NCBI GenBank assembly: GCA_938008435.1 | Contig: CALLKK010000009.1 | Coordinates: 62,001-126,000, forward strand | Reading direction: 5' to 3' | From: an uncultured Steroidobacter sp. | GTDB taxonomy: Bacteria; Pseudomonadota; Gammaproteobacteria; Steroidobacterales; Steroidobacteraceae | Length of the DNA stretch: 64,000 bases | Shown: positions 8,193 through 16,898 of the stretch, piece by piece | Layout of the letters: each line of letters begins with the position of its first letter | Numbering within the stretch: position 1 is the stretch's first letter | The notes under the pieces: model-generated | The model's database searches: none | What the model was told of the DNA's origin: nothing | What the model saw: the letters and a program-made list of their open reading frames with translations, nothing else | Position numbers and translations under genes: made by a program

Positions 8193-9041
8193 TCAGCCCG
8201 CGCCGTGATCGCTCTGCGCGCCCCCGCCGCGACCTTGGTCCTGCAACACGAGCGAAAGCCGTAGATCGAGCTGGCTGTTCACGAGCTTCATCACGCTCAG
8301 GAAGTCGCGCTCTTCGATCCCCATCGAGGATCGCAAGTTATTTTTCACGAGCGCCACCAGCGCCTCGCGCGCTTCGGTCAACCGCCGCACCAAGGTCGCG
8401 CGCGACACCCCGTACATCGTCGCCAACTGTGCTGTCGTAACACCCTGCGCGAAATGCAGCCGCAGCAGCGCTCGCTGATCTGACGGCAGCTGTCTACACG
8501 CCGTCGCGAATGCCGCGCTCACCGGCGCGCTGTAGACCTTCTTGATCATCGAGATCTCGTGATCGGCCCAGGCCATTTGCGCTTCGAGCGCCGCTTCGTA
8601 CCCGTCATGGTGCTGCTCGGCACGCTTGCTGAGCGCCAGCGCCTCGCGCACGGCCGTCGCGCGCACCCAGCCCTCGAGCGAACCGGCGCCGCTATAGCTA
8701 CTCAACGCGGCCGGCCGATCCGGCTCGGCAACGAGACAGCGCGTGGCAATGATCTGACGAACCTCGGAAACGGTTTCTCGATCGCGCGCGACCCGCGCGA
8801 TGTACTGCGGAATGCGAGCGCCAAAACGCTCCAAGAACTCGGCAATCGCCGCGGGAATCTGCGCCAAGCAGGCCGCCGCCAGATATAAATCCGCCGCACG
8901 CTGCTCGTCCCCGCCCCAGATCGTCGCGTGCTCGGCACGCGCCTCTGCAAACTCGGCGAAAATCGCCAAGGGCAGATCGATCAGCGGAAACGCGTGCCGT
9001 CCCGCTCGATACGCTCGTTCGATTGCTTCGTTAACGGACAT
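8193..9041 (-). CDS. Sigma-70-family (ECF-like) RNA polymerase sigma factor
   Basis: A 282-residue protein with a sigma-2-like helical region (about 70-190) and a clear sigma-4 helix-turn-helix (LPSDQRALLRLHFAQG then TTAQLATMYGVSRATLVRRL, about 195-235). It is longer than a standard ECF factor and lacks the usual crisp region 2 motif. In this it resembles the divergent sigma factors found beside Ser/Thr kinases in Myxococcota-like systems. The start ATG 9041 lies 54 bases from the ATG of the divergent kinase gene, so both promoters share one short region and joint control is likely. Confidence is high for sigma factor, lower for the exact subgroup. Confidence 0.82.
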   Translation of the reverse strand: MSVNEAIERAYRAGRHAFPLIDLPLAIFAEFAEARAEHATIWGGDEQRAADLYLAAACLAQIPAAIAEFLERFGARIPQYIARVARDRETVSEVRQIIATRCLVAEPDRPAALSSYSGAGSLEGWVRATAVREALALSKRAEQHHDGYEAALEAQMAWADHEISMIKKVYSAPVSAAFATACRQLPSDQRALLRLHFAQGVTTAQLATMYGVSRATLVRRLTEAREALVALVKNNLRSSMGIEERDFLSVMKLVNSQLDLRLSLVLQDQGRGGGAQSDHGAG

Positions 9042-9095
9042 GTCGACAGGCTATCATGCAGGCCTGCGCGTCTCAGCCAAGTACAACACATAATC

Positions 9096-11759
9096 ATGCG
9101 CAACGACTGTCCCGCCCCCGACGAGCTTGCCGCGTTCGCGGCCGGCGATCTGCCTCCCACAGTCAAATCCCTGGTCGAGTCGCACATCTCGGTCTGCGAG
9201 GCGTGCTTGGAGGCAGTCGGTTACCTAACGAGCCAATCCGCCACGCGCTCGGAAAGCCTGCCGAGCGCACACCCCACGCTGGCGAAACCCGACCAGGTCA
9301 TGGGCGGCTATCGCCTCGTCCGTCTGATCGGCGAAGGCGGCATGGGCGAGGTATGGGAAGCGCAGCAAAGCGAGCCGGTCAAGCGCACCGTCGCGCTCAA
9401 GCTGCTCAAGACCGGGATGGACACCCGCCAGATCGTCGCGCGCTTCCAAGCTGAACGACAGCTCCTTGCGCTGATGCAACACCCCTGCATCGCGCAGATG
9501 CTCGACGCCGGCATCAGCGACAACGGTCGACCGTACTTCGTGATGGAGTACGTCGACGGCGTACGCATCACGACCTACTGCGACCGTGCGAGGCTCAGCG
9601 TGCGCGAGCGCCTGGAGCTCTTCAAGCAAGTGTGCGCCGCCGTCCAGCACGCGCACCAGAAAGGCGTCATCCATCGCGATCTCAAGCCGTCGAACGTGCT
9701 GGTGACGATCCGCGACGGCAAACCGCTGCCGAAAGTCATCGACTTCGGTCTCGCCAAGACAGTCGAGAGCGACATCAAGGACAACTCACTTACCGAGATC
9801 GGCACGATGCTCGGAACACCCGCTTACGCGAGCCCCGAGCAGATGAGCCTCGGCGTCATCGACGTCGATACTCGCAGCGACGTCTACTCGCTCGGCGTGC
9901 TGTTGTACGAGCTGCTGATCGGCGTGCTGCCGTTCGAAGCCGAGCATGGTCGTTCGATCCTCGAGGTGCGCCAAGCGATTCGCGATCACGAGCCGCCGCG
10001 ACCGAGCGTGCGAGTCTCTCGCCTCGGCGAACGGCTGTCGACGATCGCACAGGCGCGCAGCGTCGACGCGCCGCTCCTGCGCCGGCAGCTGCGCGGCGAT
10101 CTCGACTGGATCGTCATGAAGGCGTTGGAGAAACAGCGCGAACGCCGCTATGCCTCACCGCACGAGCTATCGCTCGACATCGACCGGTACTTGAATCACG
10201 AGCCGATCGTCGCCCGTCCGCCGAGCACATCGTATCGCGTAGGCAAGTTCGTGCGCCGTCATCGTCTCGGCACGGCGTTCGCGACGATCATTGTCGCGCT
10301 CGGCGTCGCTTTCGTTGCAGTCACGTTCGCGCAAGCACGGCGTGTTGCGGCCGAGCGCGATCGTGCCACGGCGCAGGCGGAACGGGCGGAGGCGATCAAT
10401 GCATTCATGCAGGAAACATTTGCCGCCGCCGATCCGTGGCAGACCGGCCGCGACATCAGCGTGCGCGAAACGTTGGCAGAAGCGGTGCGACGCATCGACA
10501 CCACCTTTCAAGCGCAGCCTCTGCTCGCCGCCGACGTGCGCCGTACGATCGGCATGACCTATCTCGCGTTGGGACAGCTCGACGAGGGCGAGCCGCTGCT
10601 CCTTGCCGCGCTCGAGACGCGCCTGCAGCACCTGGGAAAGGAACACCTCGATGTCGCGGACAGCCTGGCAAGCCTTGCGCAGCTGTACATGCAGCGCACG
10701 CGGCGCGACAAAGCGGAAGAGTACGCGCGCCAAGCGCTCGCGATGCGGCAGCAACTCTTGGGCGAAACGCACGAGCTCGTCGGCGACAGCTACTTCCAAC
10801 TCGCCGAAGTTCTCTACGACGCAGGCAAGTATGCAGAGGCTGCCAGCGCGGCCGAGAGCAGCCTTGCGATCCGCGAGCGCTCACTCGAGCGCGATCCGAA
10901 CAAGGTTGCGCTGTCGCTGCAAAGCCTGGCCACGACGCTCGCCAACGGGCTTGGCGAATACGCCCGCGCCGAAGAGCTGTTCACGCGCGCCTATGAGATC
11001 AATCTCGCGGCGTTCGGCCAGGACGATCTGCGCACCGCCTTGGCCGCCGCGAATCTCGCAACCCACTATGCGGTCCAGCGCGATTACGCGCGCGCCGAAC
11101 CGCTCTTGACGAGCGTCCTGCCGATTCTCAGGCAGCATCTCGGCCCCACTCACCCGCACGTTGCGACCTACGTGGAAAATCTGGGGGGCGTCATGTTGCA
11201 GCTCAATCGCTTTGAGGACTCGTTGCGGCTCGCGGGGGAGGCGCTTGCCATCCGACGCGAGCGCCTCGGCGAGGACAACGCGAACGTCGCCCGCACGATG
11301 GTCAACATCGGCATCGTTCAGCGGCGTGCGGGCATGATCGAAGAAGCGGCGCAAACTTTCGAGGCGGCGATACCGATGATGAAGCGCGCCTATGGCGAGC
11401 AGCATCCCGACGTCGCCGAATCGCTGTACGTGTACGGCTTGCTCCGCTTATCTCAGCAGCAAGATGCACAAGCGGAGGCGCTGTTCCGGCAGGCGCTTGC
11501 GATCCAGACGGCCACGCTGCCCGAGGATCATCCCAACATGGCGAACCCGCGCTACGAGATCGGTTTGCTACTGCTCAAACGCAAGGCGTACGACGAAGCC
11601 GAAGCAATGCTACTCAAGGCGCATGCCGTGCATCTGAAAGCGTTCGGTCCCGACGGCGCGGTCACGAAGAACGACGCCCGAGCGCTCGCGCGGCTATACG
11701 CCGAGACGAATCGTCCCGAGCAAGCCGAGCAGTATCGCCGCCTCGGCGGAGCAAACTGA
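9096..11759 (+). CDS. Ser/Thr protein kinase with zinc-finger N-terminus and TPR sensor
   Basis: An 887-residue membrane-anchored kinase. Residues 1-45 hold Cys5 and an H30-x3-C34-x2-C37 motif like zinc-binding anti-sigma domains. The kinase domain (about 72-345) has the glycine loop GEGGMGEVW, Lys102, HRDLKPSN (His193-Asp195), DFG at 216-218 and GTPAYASPEQ. One transmembrane helix lies near 391-411. TPR repeats fill about 480-870 (for example GEPLLLAALETRLQHLG, AEEYARQALAMRQQLLG), the kinesin-light-chain-like type. ATG 9096 places the zinc finger at the start; longer in-frame starts run into the sigma gene. It faces the sigma factor gene, suggesting a sigma/anti-sigma-kinase pair. Confidence 0.9.
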   Translation: MRNDCPAPDELAAFAAGDLPPTVKSLVESHISVCEACLEAVGYLTSQSATRSESLPSAHPTLAKPDQVMGGYRLVRLIGEGGMGEVWEAQQSEPVKRTVALKLLKTGMDTRQIVARFQAERQLLALMQHPCIAQMLDAGISDNGRPYFVMEYVDGVRITTYCDRARLSVRERLELFKQVCAAVQHAHQKGVIHRDLKPSNVLVTIRDGKPLPKVIDFGLAKTVESDIKDNSLTEIGTMLGTPAYASPEQMSLGVIDVDTRSDVYSLGVLLYELLIGVLPFEAEHGRSILEVRQAIRDHEPPRPSVRVSRLGERLSTIAQARSVDAPLLRRQLRGDLDWIVMKALEKQRERRYASPHELSLDIDRYLNHEPIVARPPSTSYRVGKFVRRHRLGTAFATIIVALGVAFVAVTFAQARRVAAERDRATAQAERAEAINAFMQETFAAADPWQTGRDISVRETLAEAVRRIDTTFQAQPLLAADVRRTIGMTYLALGQLDEGEPLLLAALETRLQHLGKEHLDVADSLASLAQLYMQRTRRDKAEEYARQALAMRQQLLGETHELVGDSYFQLAEVLYDAGKYAEAASAAESSLAIRERSLERDPNKVALSLQSLATTLANGLGEYARAEELFTRAYEINLAAFGQDDLRTALAAANLATHYAVQRDYARAEPLLTSVLPILRQHLGPTHPHVATYVENLGGVMLQLNRFEDSLRLAGEALAIRRERLGEDNANVARTMVNIGIVQRRAGMIEEAAQTFEAAIPMMKRAYGEQHPDVAESLYVYGLLRLSQQQDAQAEALFRQALAIQTATLPEDHPNMANPRYEIGLLLLKRKAYDEAEAMLLKAHAVHLKAFGPDGAVTKNDARALARLYAETNRPEQAEQYRRLGGAN

Positions 11760-11764
11760 GCGCG

Positions 11765-12748
11765 TTACGCTCGCATGCGCACCTGCGAGAGCAACGCCTG
11801 GCTGCGCGCCGGAGATTCGTGATGAAGCGCCGCGCGCTGATCGAGCATGAATTTCGTGCACCACTGAGCCACTTGGGCGTTCAAAATCGAGTGGTGTCCC
11901 CACCCGCGGGTACGCACGAAGAGCCCGTTTTTCGCCGCTGCCATGAGCTGCTCCGAATGCACGATCGGCACGATCGTGTCGTCGTGATCGTGCACGATGA
12001 AGGTAGGACAATCGAGCGCGCGCAAGGCGACAAGCGGCGACAACTCGTCAGCGTCCGCGCGCGTGCCATAGTGCCCGCAGAGCTTGTCCCAAGTGCGTTC
12101 GAGAACCGGCGCGCTCGCGTGGAACATCCATCCCATCTGCTCGAGTACGAGATCGAGGCGCGCGTATCCGCACAACAGCACGAGCCGCGAGGGACGAACG
12201 ATGCCGTCGCGAGTGGCGAGCAACGTTGCCGCTGCTCCAAGAGAGTGAGCGATCACGGTATCGACCGGACCGATCGTCTGAACCACAGCGCTGATCGCAC
12301 GCGAGAACTCGATCGGGTCGCTGACTTTGTTGCCGGTGGCACCGTGTCCGGGCGCATCGAACGCAACGACGCGGTAACCGGCGTCGACGAGCGGCTGAAC
12401 GAATGGCGTCATCTGCGCGGCCACACCGCCCCAGCCATGCACGCACAGCACGGTCGGACCGACCTCACCCCAGATATAGATCTGCACGTTGTGTTTGTTG
12501 AATCGCAGCGTGCTGCGTCGGGCCGTCTTGAGAACGGCGTAGGCCCCTGGCCCCACCCGGCGGCTTGGGGGATGACGCGCGACTTGGTAAAGCAGCCAAG
12601 CCGCCCAAGCCGGCGAAATACGCTCCGCCACCTTAACGACAGCGCGCGCGAGCCCCCGCGTGATCCGACTCAACCGACGCTTCGAACCCCCCGCCGAGCG
12701 ACGCGCCTGAGCTCTGGGACTCTTCGAGGTTGTGTTCTTGGTTTCCAT
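11765..12748 (-). CDS. Alpha/beta hydrolase
   Basis: A 327-residue alpha/beta-hydrolase. HGWGG forms the oxyanion region, AHSLGAA is the nucleophile elbow (G/A-x-S-x-G), HDHDDTIVP carries the acid and GWGHHSIL the catalytic His. The first 30 residues are rich in Ser, Arg and Lys, and the stretch near 45-55 (PAWAAWLLYQVA) is hydrophobic, so it may associate with the membrane. AGAGGAG stands six bases before ATG 12748, favouring it over TTG 12754. Its stop lies five bases from that of the kinase, with which it converges. Substrate unknown. Confidence 0.83.
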   Translation of the reverse strand: METKNTTSKSPRAQARRSAGGSKRRLSRITRGLARAVVKVAERISPAWAAWLLYQVARHPPSRRVGPGAYAVLKTARRSTLRFNKHNVQIYIWGEVGPTVLCVHGWGGVAAQMTPFVQPLVDAGYRVVAFDAPGHGATGNKVSDPIEFSRAISAVVQTIGPVDTVIAHSLGAAATLLATRDGIVRPSRLVLLCGYARLDLVLEQMGWMFHASAPVLERTWDKLCGHYGTRADADELSPLVALRALDCPTFIVHDHDDTIVPIVHSEQLMAAAKNGLFVRTRGWGHHSILNAQVAQWCTKFMLDQRAALHHESPARSQALLSQVRMRA

Positions 12749-12848
12749 GGTCAACTCCTCTAATTACATAGAGGAGCCAACCCGGAAGTTGGCTCACGCC
12801 CGCGCACATGCCCCCAGGAAAGGGAGAGAAGGCCGGCAAACTAACTTG

Positions 12849-13135
12849 GGACACCCATCGGTCCGTTCGGGCCAATCCGGGACACCCACCTACCCGAGAC
12901 CCAATCTAGGACATCCATCGACTGCGCGACAGACCAGGCAATAGCCGAGCTCACCTAGGCGCAGCGAACATCGTCTGTCGGTAGGTGTCCCAGAATTTCG
13001 ACTTCTATTCGATTTCTGGATGTCCTACACAACCGTCGGCCGCATGCGAGCGCCACATAGGCCATCGCGGTAATGTTTTTGCAGCCGGACCGGTCTTGAA
13101 GTGGCACCATCGGTCACGTTCCGGGCACCCATCGG
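12849..13135. repeat. Family-1 repeat array between hydrolase and peroxiredoxin
   Basis: GGACACCC cores begin at 12849 and 12880. Degenerate copies follow: GGACATCC at 12909, TAGGTGTCCC near 12983, GGATGTCC at 13017 and GGCACCCATCGG near 13127. Forward copies come first and reverse copies after them, the same inverted arrangement as in the other arrays. A CACCTAGGC stretch near 12954 recalls the inner segment of the tRNA-flanking arms. The rest of the 425-bp gap shows nothing recognisable. Confidence 0.75.
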
Positions 13136-13173
13136 CGCTGGAACGCATGTTTTTCAATCACGGGGGAGTTTTC

Positions 13174-13746
13174 ATGAGACGCTCGATCACCCTGCTTCTG
13201 TCGACCCTCGCGCTGCCGGCCTTGGCTGCGCTCAATGAAGGCGATCCCGCGCCAGACTTCAAAGCGCCCGCCGCGCTCGACGGCCAGGTCTTGGAGTTTT
13301 CCTTGAAAGAAGCACTCAGCCGTGGCCCCGTGGTCGTGTATTTCTATCCGTCGGCCTACACGAGTGGCTGTAGCCTCCAGGCGCATACGTTCGCGGAGAA
13401 CTATGACAAGTTCACGGCCGCAGGCGCATCGATTGTTGGGGTCTCGCTCGACAGCATCGACCGGCTCAAGGAGTTTTCCGCGGACCCGGAATACTGCGCA
13501 GGCAAAATCGCCGTCGCCTCGGATGCCGACGGTCGTATCGCTCGCGCATACGACGTGAAAGTGGCCGCCCCCAGGCCAGGCGCGAAAGACATGCGCGGTG
13601 CCGAGATCGACCACGGGTTTGCCGAGCGCACGACGTTCATCGTAACGCCCGACGGCAAGGTTGCAGCCACCGTCGGCGGCGTTTCGCCGTTCGAAAACGT
13701 CGCGAAGTCGCTGGAGATCGTGCAGCAGCTCGCGAAACGAAACTGA
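13174..13746 (+). CDS. Exported peroxiredoxin (AhpC/TSA, PrxQ-like)
   Basis: A 190-residue thiol peroxidase with a signal peptide (residues 1-19, ending LPALAA). The thioredoxin-fold peroxiredoxin core shows VVVYFYPSAYTSGCSLQAHTF with peroxidatic Cys66 in a T-x-x-C context, then VGVSLDSIDRLKEF. A second Cys at 108 could act in resolution; there is no Cys five residues after Cys66 as in classical PrxQ. Near the end FIVTPDGKV is conserved. GGGGGAG precedes ATG 13174. The predicted role is reduction of periplasmic peroxides. Upstream DNA is family-1 repeat sequence, so the promoter must lie in or next to the array. Confidence 0.87.
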   Translation: MRRSITLLLSTLALPALAALNEGDPAPDFKAPAALDGQVLEFSLKEALSRGPVVVYFYPSAYTSGCSLQAHTFAENYDKFTAAGASIVGVSLDSIDRLKEFSADPEYCAGKIAVASDADGRIARAYDVKVAAPRPGAKDMRGAEIDHGFAERTTFIVTPDGKVAATVGGVSPFENVAKSLEIVQQLAKRN

Positions 13747-13782
13747 GATCGCGCGTTCGGCGCCGCAAGGAAGACAAGGCGC

Positions 13783-14778
13783 TCACGCGATACCGTACAT
13801 CCGCTCGGCGTGCTGGACGCCCTTGATCCAGCGCTGTCCGAGCGCACGCGCATGCGACCGAAGGCGTTCGAGGCGCCCCAGCGCGCGGCCGAATACATTT
13901 CCGCGCGGACGCATTGCTTCCTGCCATGCCTGCGCGTCGATGTTCAGCCGCACGAGGATGGAAGGCAGCGACGCGGCGATGGCGCCCGGTTTGTCGTCGC
14001 GCCGTGCCCGACCCGTCCAATCGATCAGTGCGAGATAGTCGACGAGCGACATCGGCAGTGCGGGCGCATTCTTTGCGGCCTCTTCTTTGAATGCCAAGAG
14101 CGGGACTCGTGTGCGAGCAGACCTTGCTCGCTGGCGCAAGTCCTTGAGCGCACGGATGCGCTCGTATATGGATGTGAACGTCGACTCTTCAGGGGATCGT
14201 GCGATGCCTGCCCGGATCGGATTGAGGTCGACGTACACCATTGCAGTGAGCAAACCCGCTTCGTCGAGCAAAGCCTGCGACTTGAAGCGTCCCTCCCAGA
14301 AGCGCCCGGTGCAGCCATCTTCTGTATTCGCGCGACGAGCCAAGTATTCATTGAGGCAGCGCATGAACCAACTCACGTCATAGAGCCGTTGCCTCCAGCA
14401 TTCGATCAGCTGCTCGGCCATCCTGCGCTGCGAATCGGTCGCACCGCCACTCTTCCAGGCATCCACCACCGGCGGCAACGTGAACAACTCGCCCCAGCGC
14501 GCCACGACCTCCTCAAATGACCAATTGTGGGCGCGCGATGCATCCACCCGCAACACGAGGTGGTAGTGATCGCTCATGACGGCGTAGGCGCACACATCGA
14601 TTGCGAATGTCGCTGTGAGATGCGCAAGCCGCTCGAGCACCCAGGTCTTCCGATGCGAGTAATCGCGTCCTGCGTACTCATCGAAGCCCCACAGCCAAGC
14701 GCGACGGACGCAGCGAGCCATGACGTGGTAGTAGGGGGTTTCTTGTAGCGATATGAGCGTCTTGCGGGCATAGGTCAT
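13783..14778 (-). mobile_element. REP-associated tyrosine transposase (RAYT, Y1_Tnp/HUH)
   Basis: A 331-residue HUH single-strand transposase of the IS200/IS605-related RAYT type. The N-terminus LQETPYYHVMARCVRRAWLW, the HUH motif His71-x-His73 in VMSDHYHLVLRV, and the block CLNEYLARRANTEDGCTGRFWEGRFKSQ split across residues 180-215 are characteristic. VYVDLNPIRAG follows. ATG 14778 is chosen because family similarity begins at MTYARKT. RAYTs are single-copy genes flanked by the REP palindromes they mobilise. Here family-1 repeats in opposing orientations start 83 bases upstream. No insertion-sequence ends or target duplications are seen. Confidence 0.9.
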
Positions 14779-14860
14779 GCACCGAGCATCGCCCGACCGC
14801 CACAACGATGGTTGTCGAATACCTCGACGTTTGGCGAGAAATGGACCCTCAACAAATTCT

Positions 14861-15077
14861 GGACACCCATCAAGTCATGCAACGCCCGGAGGCGTCGATC
14901 CCCCGATCGGGGACACCCATCTGCCCTCCGGCCCATGATCGCGCACCCCCGGCTCAGCGAGGCCCGTAATCGCAAGCTGTTCGACACCTTCGAACGGTGT
15001 TGCTGTGGATGGGTGTCATCAAGTCGCTGGCGGTGGGTGTCCTCTGTTCACTGTTCGGCGGAGGATGATGGGTGTCC
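14861..15077. repeat. Family-1 repeat array next to the RAYT gene
   Basis: GGACACCCAT occurs at 14861 and 14911. The reverse core GGGTGTC(C/A) occurs at about 15010 (variant ending CA), 15035 and 15070. The forward pair and the reverse group face each other across about 90 bases, like a bipartite REP cluster beside its transposase. The array lies between the RAYT and the PP-loop gene. Confidence 0.85.
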
Positions 15078-15217
15078 TTGAATTTTCGCGGGCGGAACTT
15101 TCCTTGACCTCGGCACTTACGGCACCGCGACGTACGGTGACGCACGACGCGTCGCAGCACGTTCGAACCGCGCAAAGAACCATTGGCAGGCTTGCCTGCG
15201 ATCCGATAGGGGGAACG

Positions 15218-16885
15218 ATGGCTTCATCGGTAGCGATCGAGCTCTTCGAGCTTGCGAACTTGCCGCCGCTTGCCTGGTGCGCTCGGTGGGAGCGGCGCAC
15301 CCGTGCGCTCACCGTCGTTCATGGCGCCGACGTGGAAAAACGTACCGAAGGATTCGTCGAAGGCGCATGGGCCAGCGATTTTTCAAGCGACGATTTCGAC
15401 ATCACCTTCATGACCGGCACCGGTGCGAAGCGACTGGCTGATCGCTGGCGTTTCGTCGCGCCGAGCCATACGCTCGACCGGCTCTGCGTCCTGAGAACGG
15501 ACGGTGCCATCTATCTCTCGAACTCGCTGCCCTTCGTGCTCGCGCAATCCGGTGAGCGCCTCGACCCCGACGTCGTCTTCTACAACAACTACCTCTCTTC
15601 GATCCGCTTCGGGCTCAAGCACTACAAGCGCTCCATCCCAACCCAAAGCGGTCGCGTCATCGAGCTCTACTACGCGTGCAACTTGGATCTGACCGATGAC
15701 GGCAGCTTGGTGCGCGAGCCCAAGCCGCGCTCGCCGGACTTTCACAGCTACGCCGAATACCGCAGCTATCTCGATGCGACCGTCGCCGCCATCACCCGCA
15801 ATGCCGCCGATGATCGCCGCAAGGCCCGCTACGCGCCGCTTGCCACCGCCTCGCGCGGCTACGATTCCGTGGCTGCCATGGCGATCGCGCGCAGCGTCGG
15901 CTGTACCGAAGTCGTCACATTCCGCGAATCGCGCGGCACTGTGGGTGAAGAGGATTGCGGCACTCCGCTCGCGCTGCGACTTGGCATGACCGTCAAGGAG
16001 TTCGGCCGGCTGGATTACCGCCGCTGTCCCGACTTTCCGGAAATCGAGAACAGCGGCGGGCCCAACGAGTTCTTGTCTTTCGGGAATACGCCGCGGCGGC
16101 GTCTACTCTTCACCGGATTCCATGGCGACAAGCTGTGGGACAAGCACTGCGCCAAAGTCACGCGCGACATCGTCCGCGGCGATGCGAGCGGCGCGAGCTT
16201 GACCGAATACCGGCTGCGTGTCGGCTTCTACCACCTGCCGATTCCGTTCATCGGCGTAGACAGCCATCCCTCGATCCACGCGATCTCGAACAGCGAGGAG
16301 ATGCGTCCGTGGTCGCTCGGCAACTTGTACGATCGCCCGATCGCCCGTCGTATAGCCGAGGAAGCCGGTATTCCCCGCGAATGGTTTGGGCAGCGCAAGC
16401 GCGCCGCGGGCGTCGTGGTGTCGCTCGAAGGTCTCGAAGCCACCATGAGCGAGCGCTCCCTACAGGATTTTCGCGCCTACGTGCGCGACCGTTGGACGCT
16501 CGCCAAAGCGCTCAAAGTAAATGCGGCCAAGCTGATCAAACTCGCCGCATATCTGAATCGCGGCGCCGGCAAGGTCGTGGACAAGATCGCGCACGCATGC
16601 CGGCTGCCTTTCCTCAAGGTGCCCGACCTGATTCCGCGTTGGCTCGCCTTGTACGGCAGCGGCTATCTCGGCAAGGAAACGCTGCTCTTTCATTGGGGCG
16701 TCGAACGCCTGATGACGCGCTACGACATCGCCACGCCGTTGCGTAACCCGGCCAAGATCGAGGAACCGCCGACACAACCGCGCACCCATGTCAGAGATAC
16801 GCTCGGTACGCCGGCGCTGCGCGTACCGAGCGAACGCGAAGCGGATCGGTCGCTTCCTTGGCGCGCGCCGCTCGACCGATCCTGA
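15218..16885 (+). CDS. Asparagine-synthetase-like PP-loop protein
   Basis: A 555-residue protein whose layout resembles class B asparagine synthetases. An N-terminal domain of about 185 residues (YLSNSLPFVLA, IPTQSGRVIEL) lacks the catalytic Cys2 of a glutaminase. An ATP-pyrophosphatase domain follows with ATASRGYDSVAAMA at 209-222, a variant of the SGGxDS loop in which the second residue is Arg. FTGFHGDKLWDKH near 365 corresponds to the second nucleotide-binding block. AGGGGGAACG precedes ATG 15218. Such proteins amidate or form amide bonds in cell-surface or peptide pathways, but none is evident here. Function is unassigned. Confidence 0.6.
   Translation: MASSVAIELFELANLPPLAWCARWERRTRALTVVHGADVEKRTEGFVEGAWASDFSSDDFDITFMTGTGAKRLADRWRFVAPSHTLDRLCVLRTDGAIYLSNSLPFVLAQSGERLDPDVVFYNNYLSSIRFGLKHYKRSIPTQSGRVIELYYACNLDLTDDGSLVREPKPRSPDFHSYAEYRSYLDATVAAITRNAADDRRKARYAPLATASRGYDSVAAMAIARSVGCTEVVTFRESRGTVGEEDCGTPLALRLGMTVKEFGRLDYRRCPDFPEIENSGGPNEFLSFGNTPRRRLLFTGFHGDKLWDKHCAKVTRDIVRGDASGASLTEYRLRVGFYHLPIPFIGVDSHPSIHAISNSEEMRPWSLGNLYDRPIARRIAEEAGIPREWFGQRKRAAGVVVSLEGLEATMSERSLQDFRAYVRDRWTLAKALKVNAAKLIKLAAYLNRGAGKVVDKIAHACRLPFLKVPDLIPRWLALYGSGYLGKETLLFHWGVERLMTRYDIATPLRNPAKIEEPPTQPRTHVRDTLGTPALRVPSEREADRSLPWRAPLDRS
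16800..16832 (+). terminator. Perfect 12-bp hairpin inside the 3' end of the PP-loop gene
   Basis: CGCTCGGTACGC (16800-16811) and GCGTACCGAGCG (16821-16832) are perfect inverted copies around a 9-base loop. The structure lies 53 bases before the stop codon and has no T tract. It could act as a terminator-like or mRNA-stabilising structure. Confidence 0.4.
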
Positions 16886-16898
16886 CCTCGCAGGACTC

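Noticed and set aside
15080..15217. Lasso-peptide cluster around the asparagine-synthetase-like gene
   Set aside because: No precursor peptide, leader protease or exporter is present nearby.
16458..16885. Separate small gene at the end of the PP-loop protein
   Set aside because: The frame is continuous from ATG 15218 with no internal ribosome site; the hairpin alone does not show a boundary.
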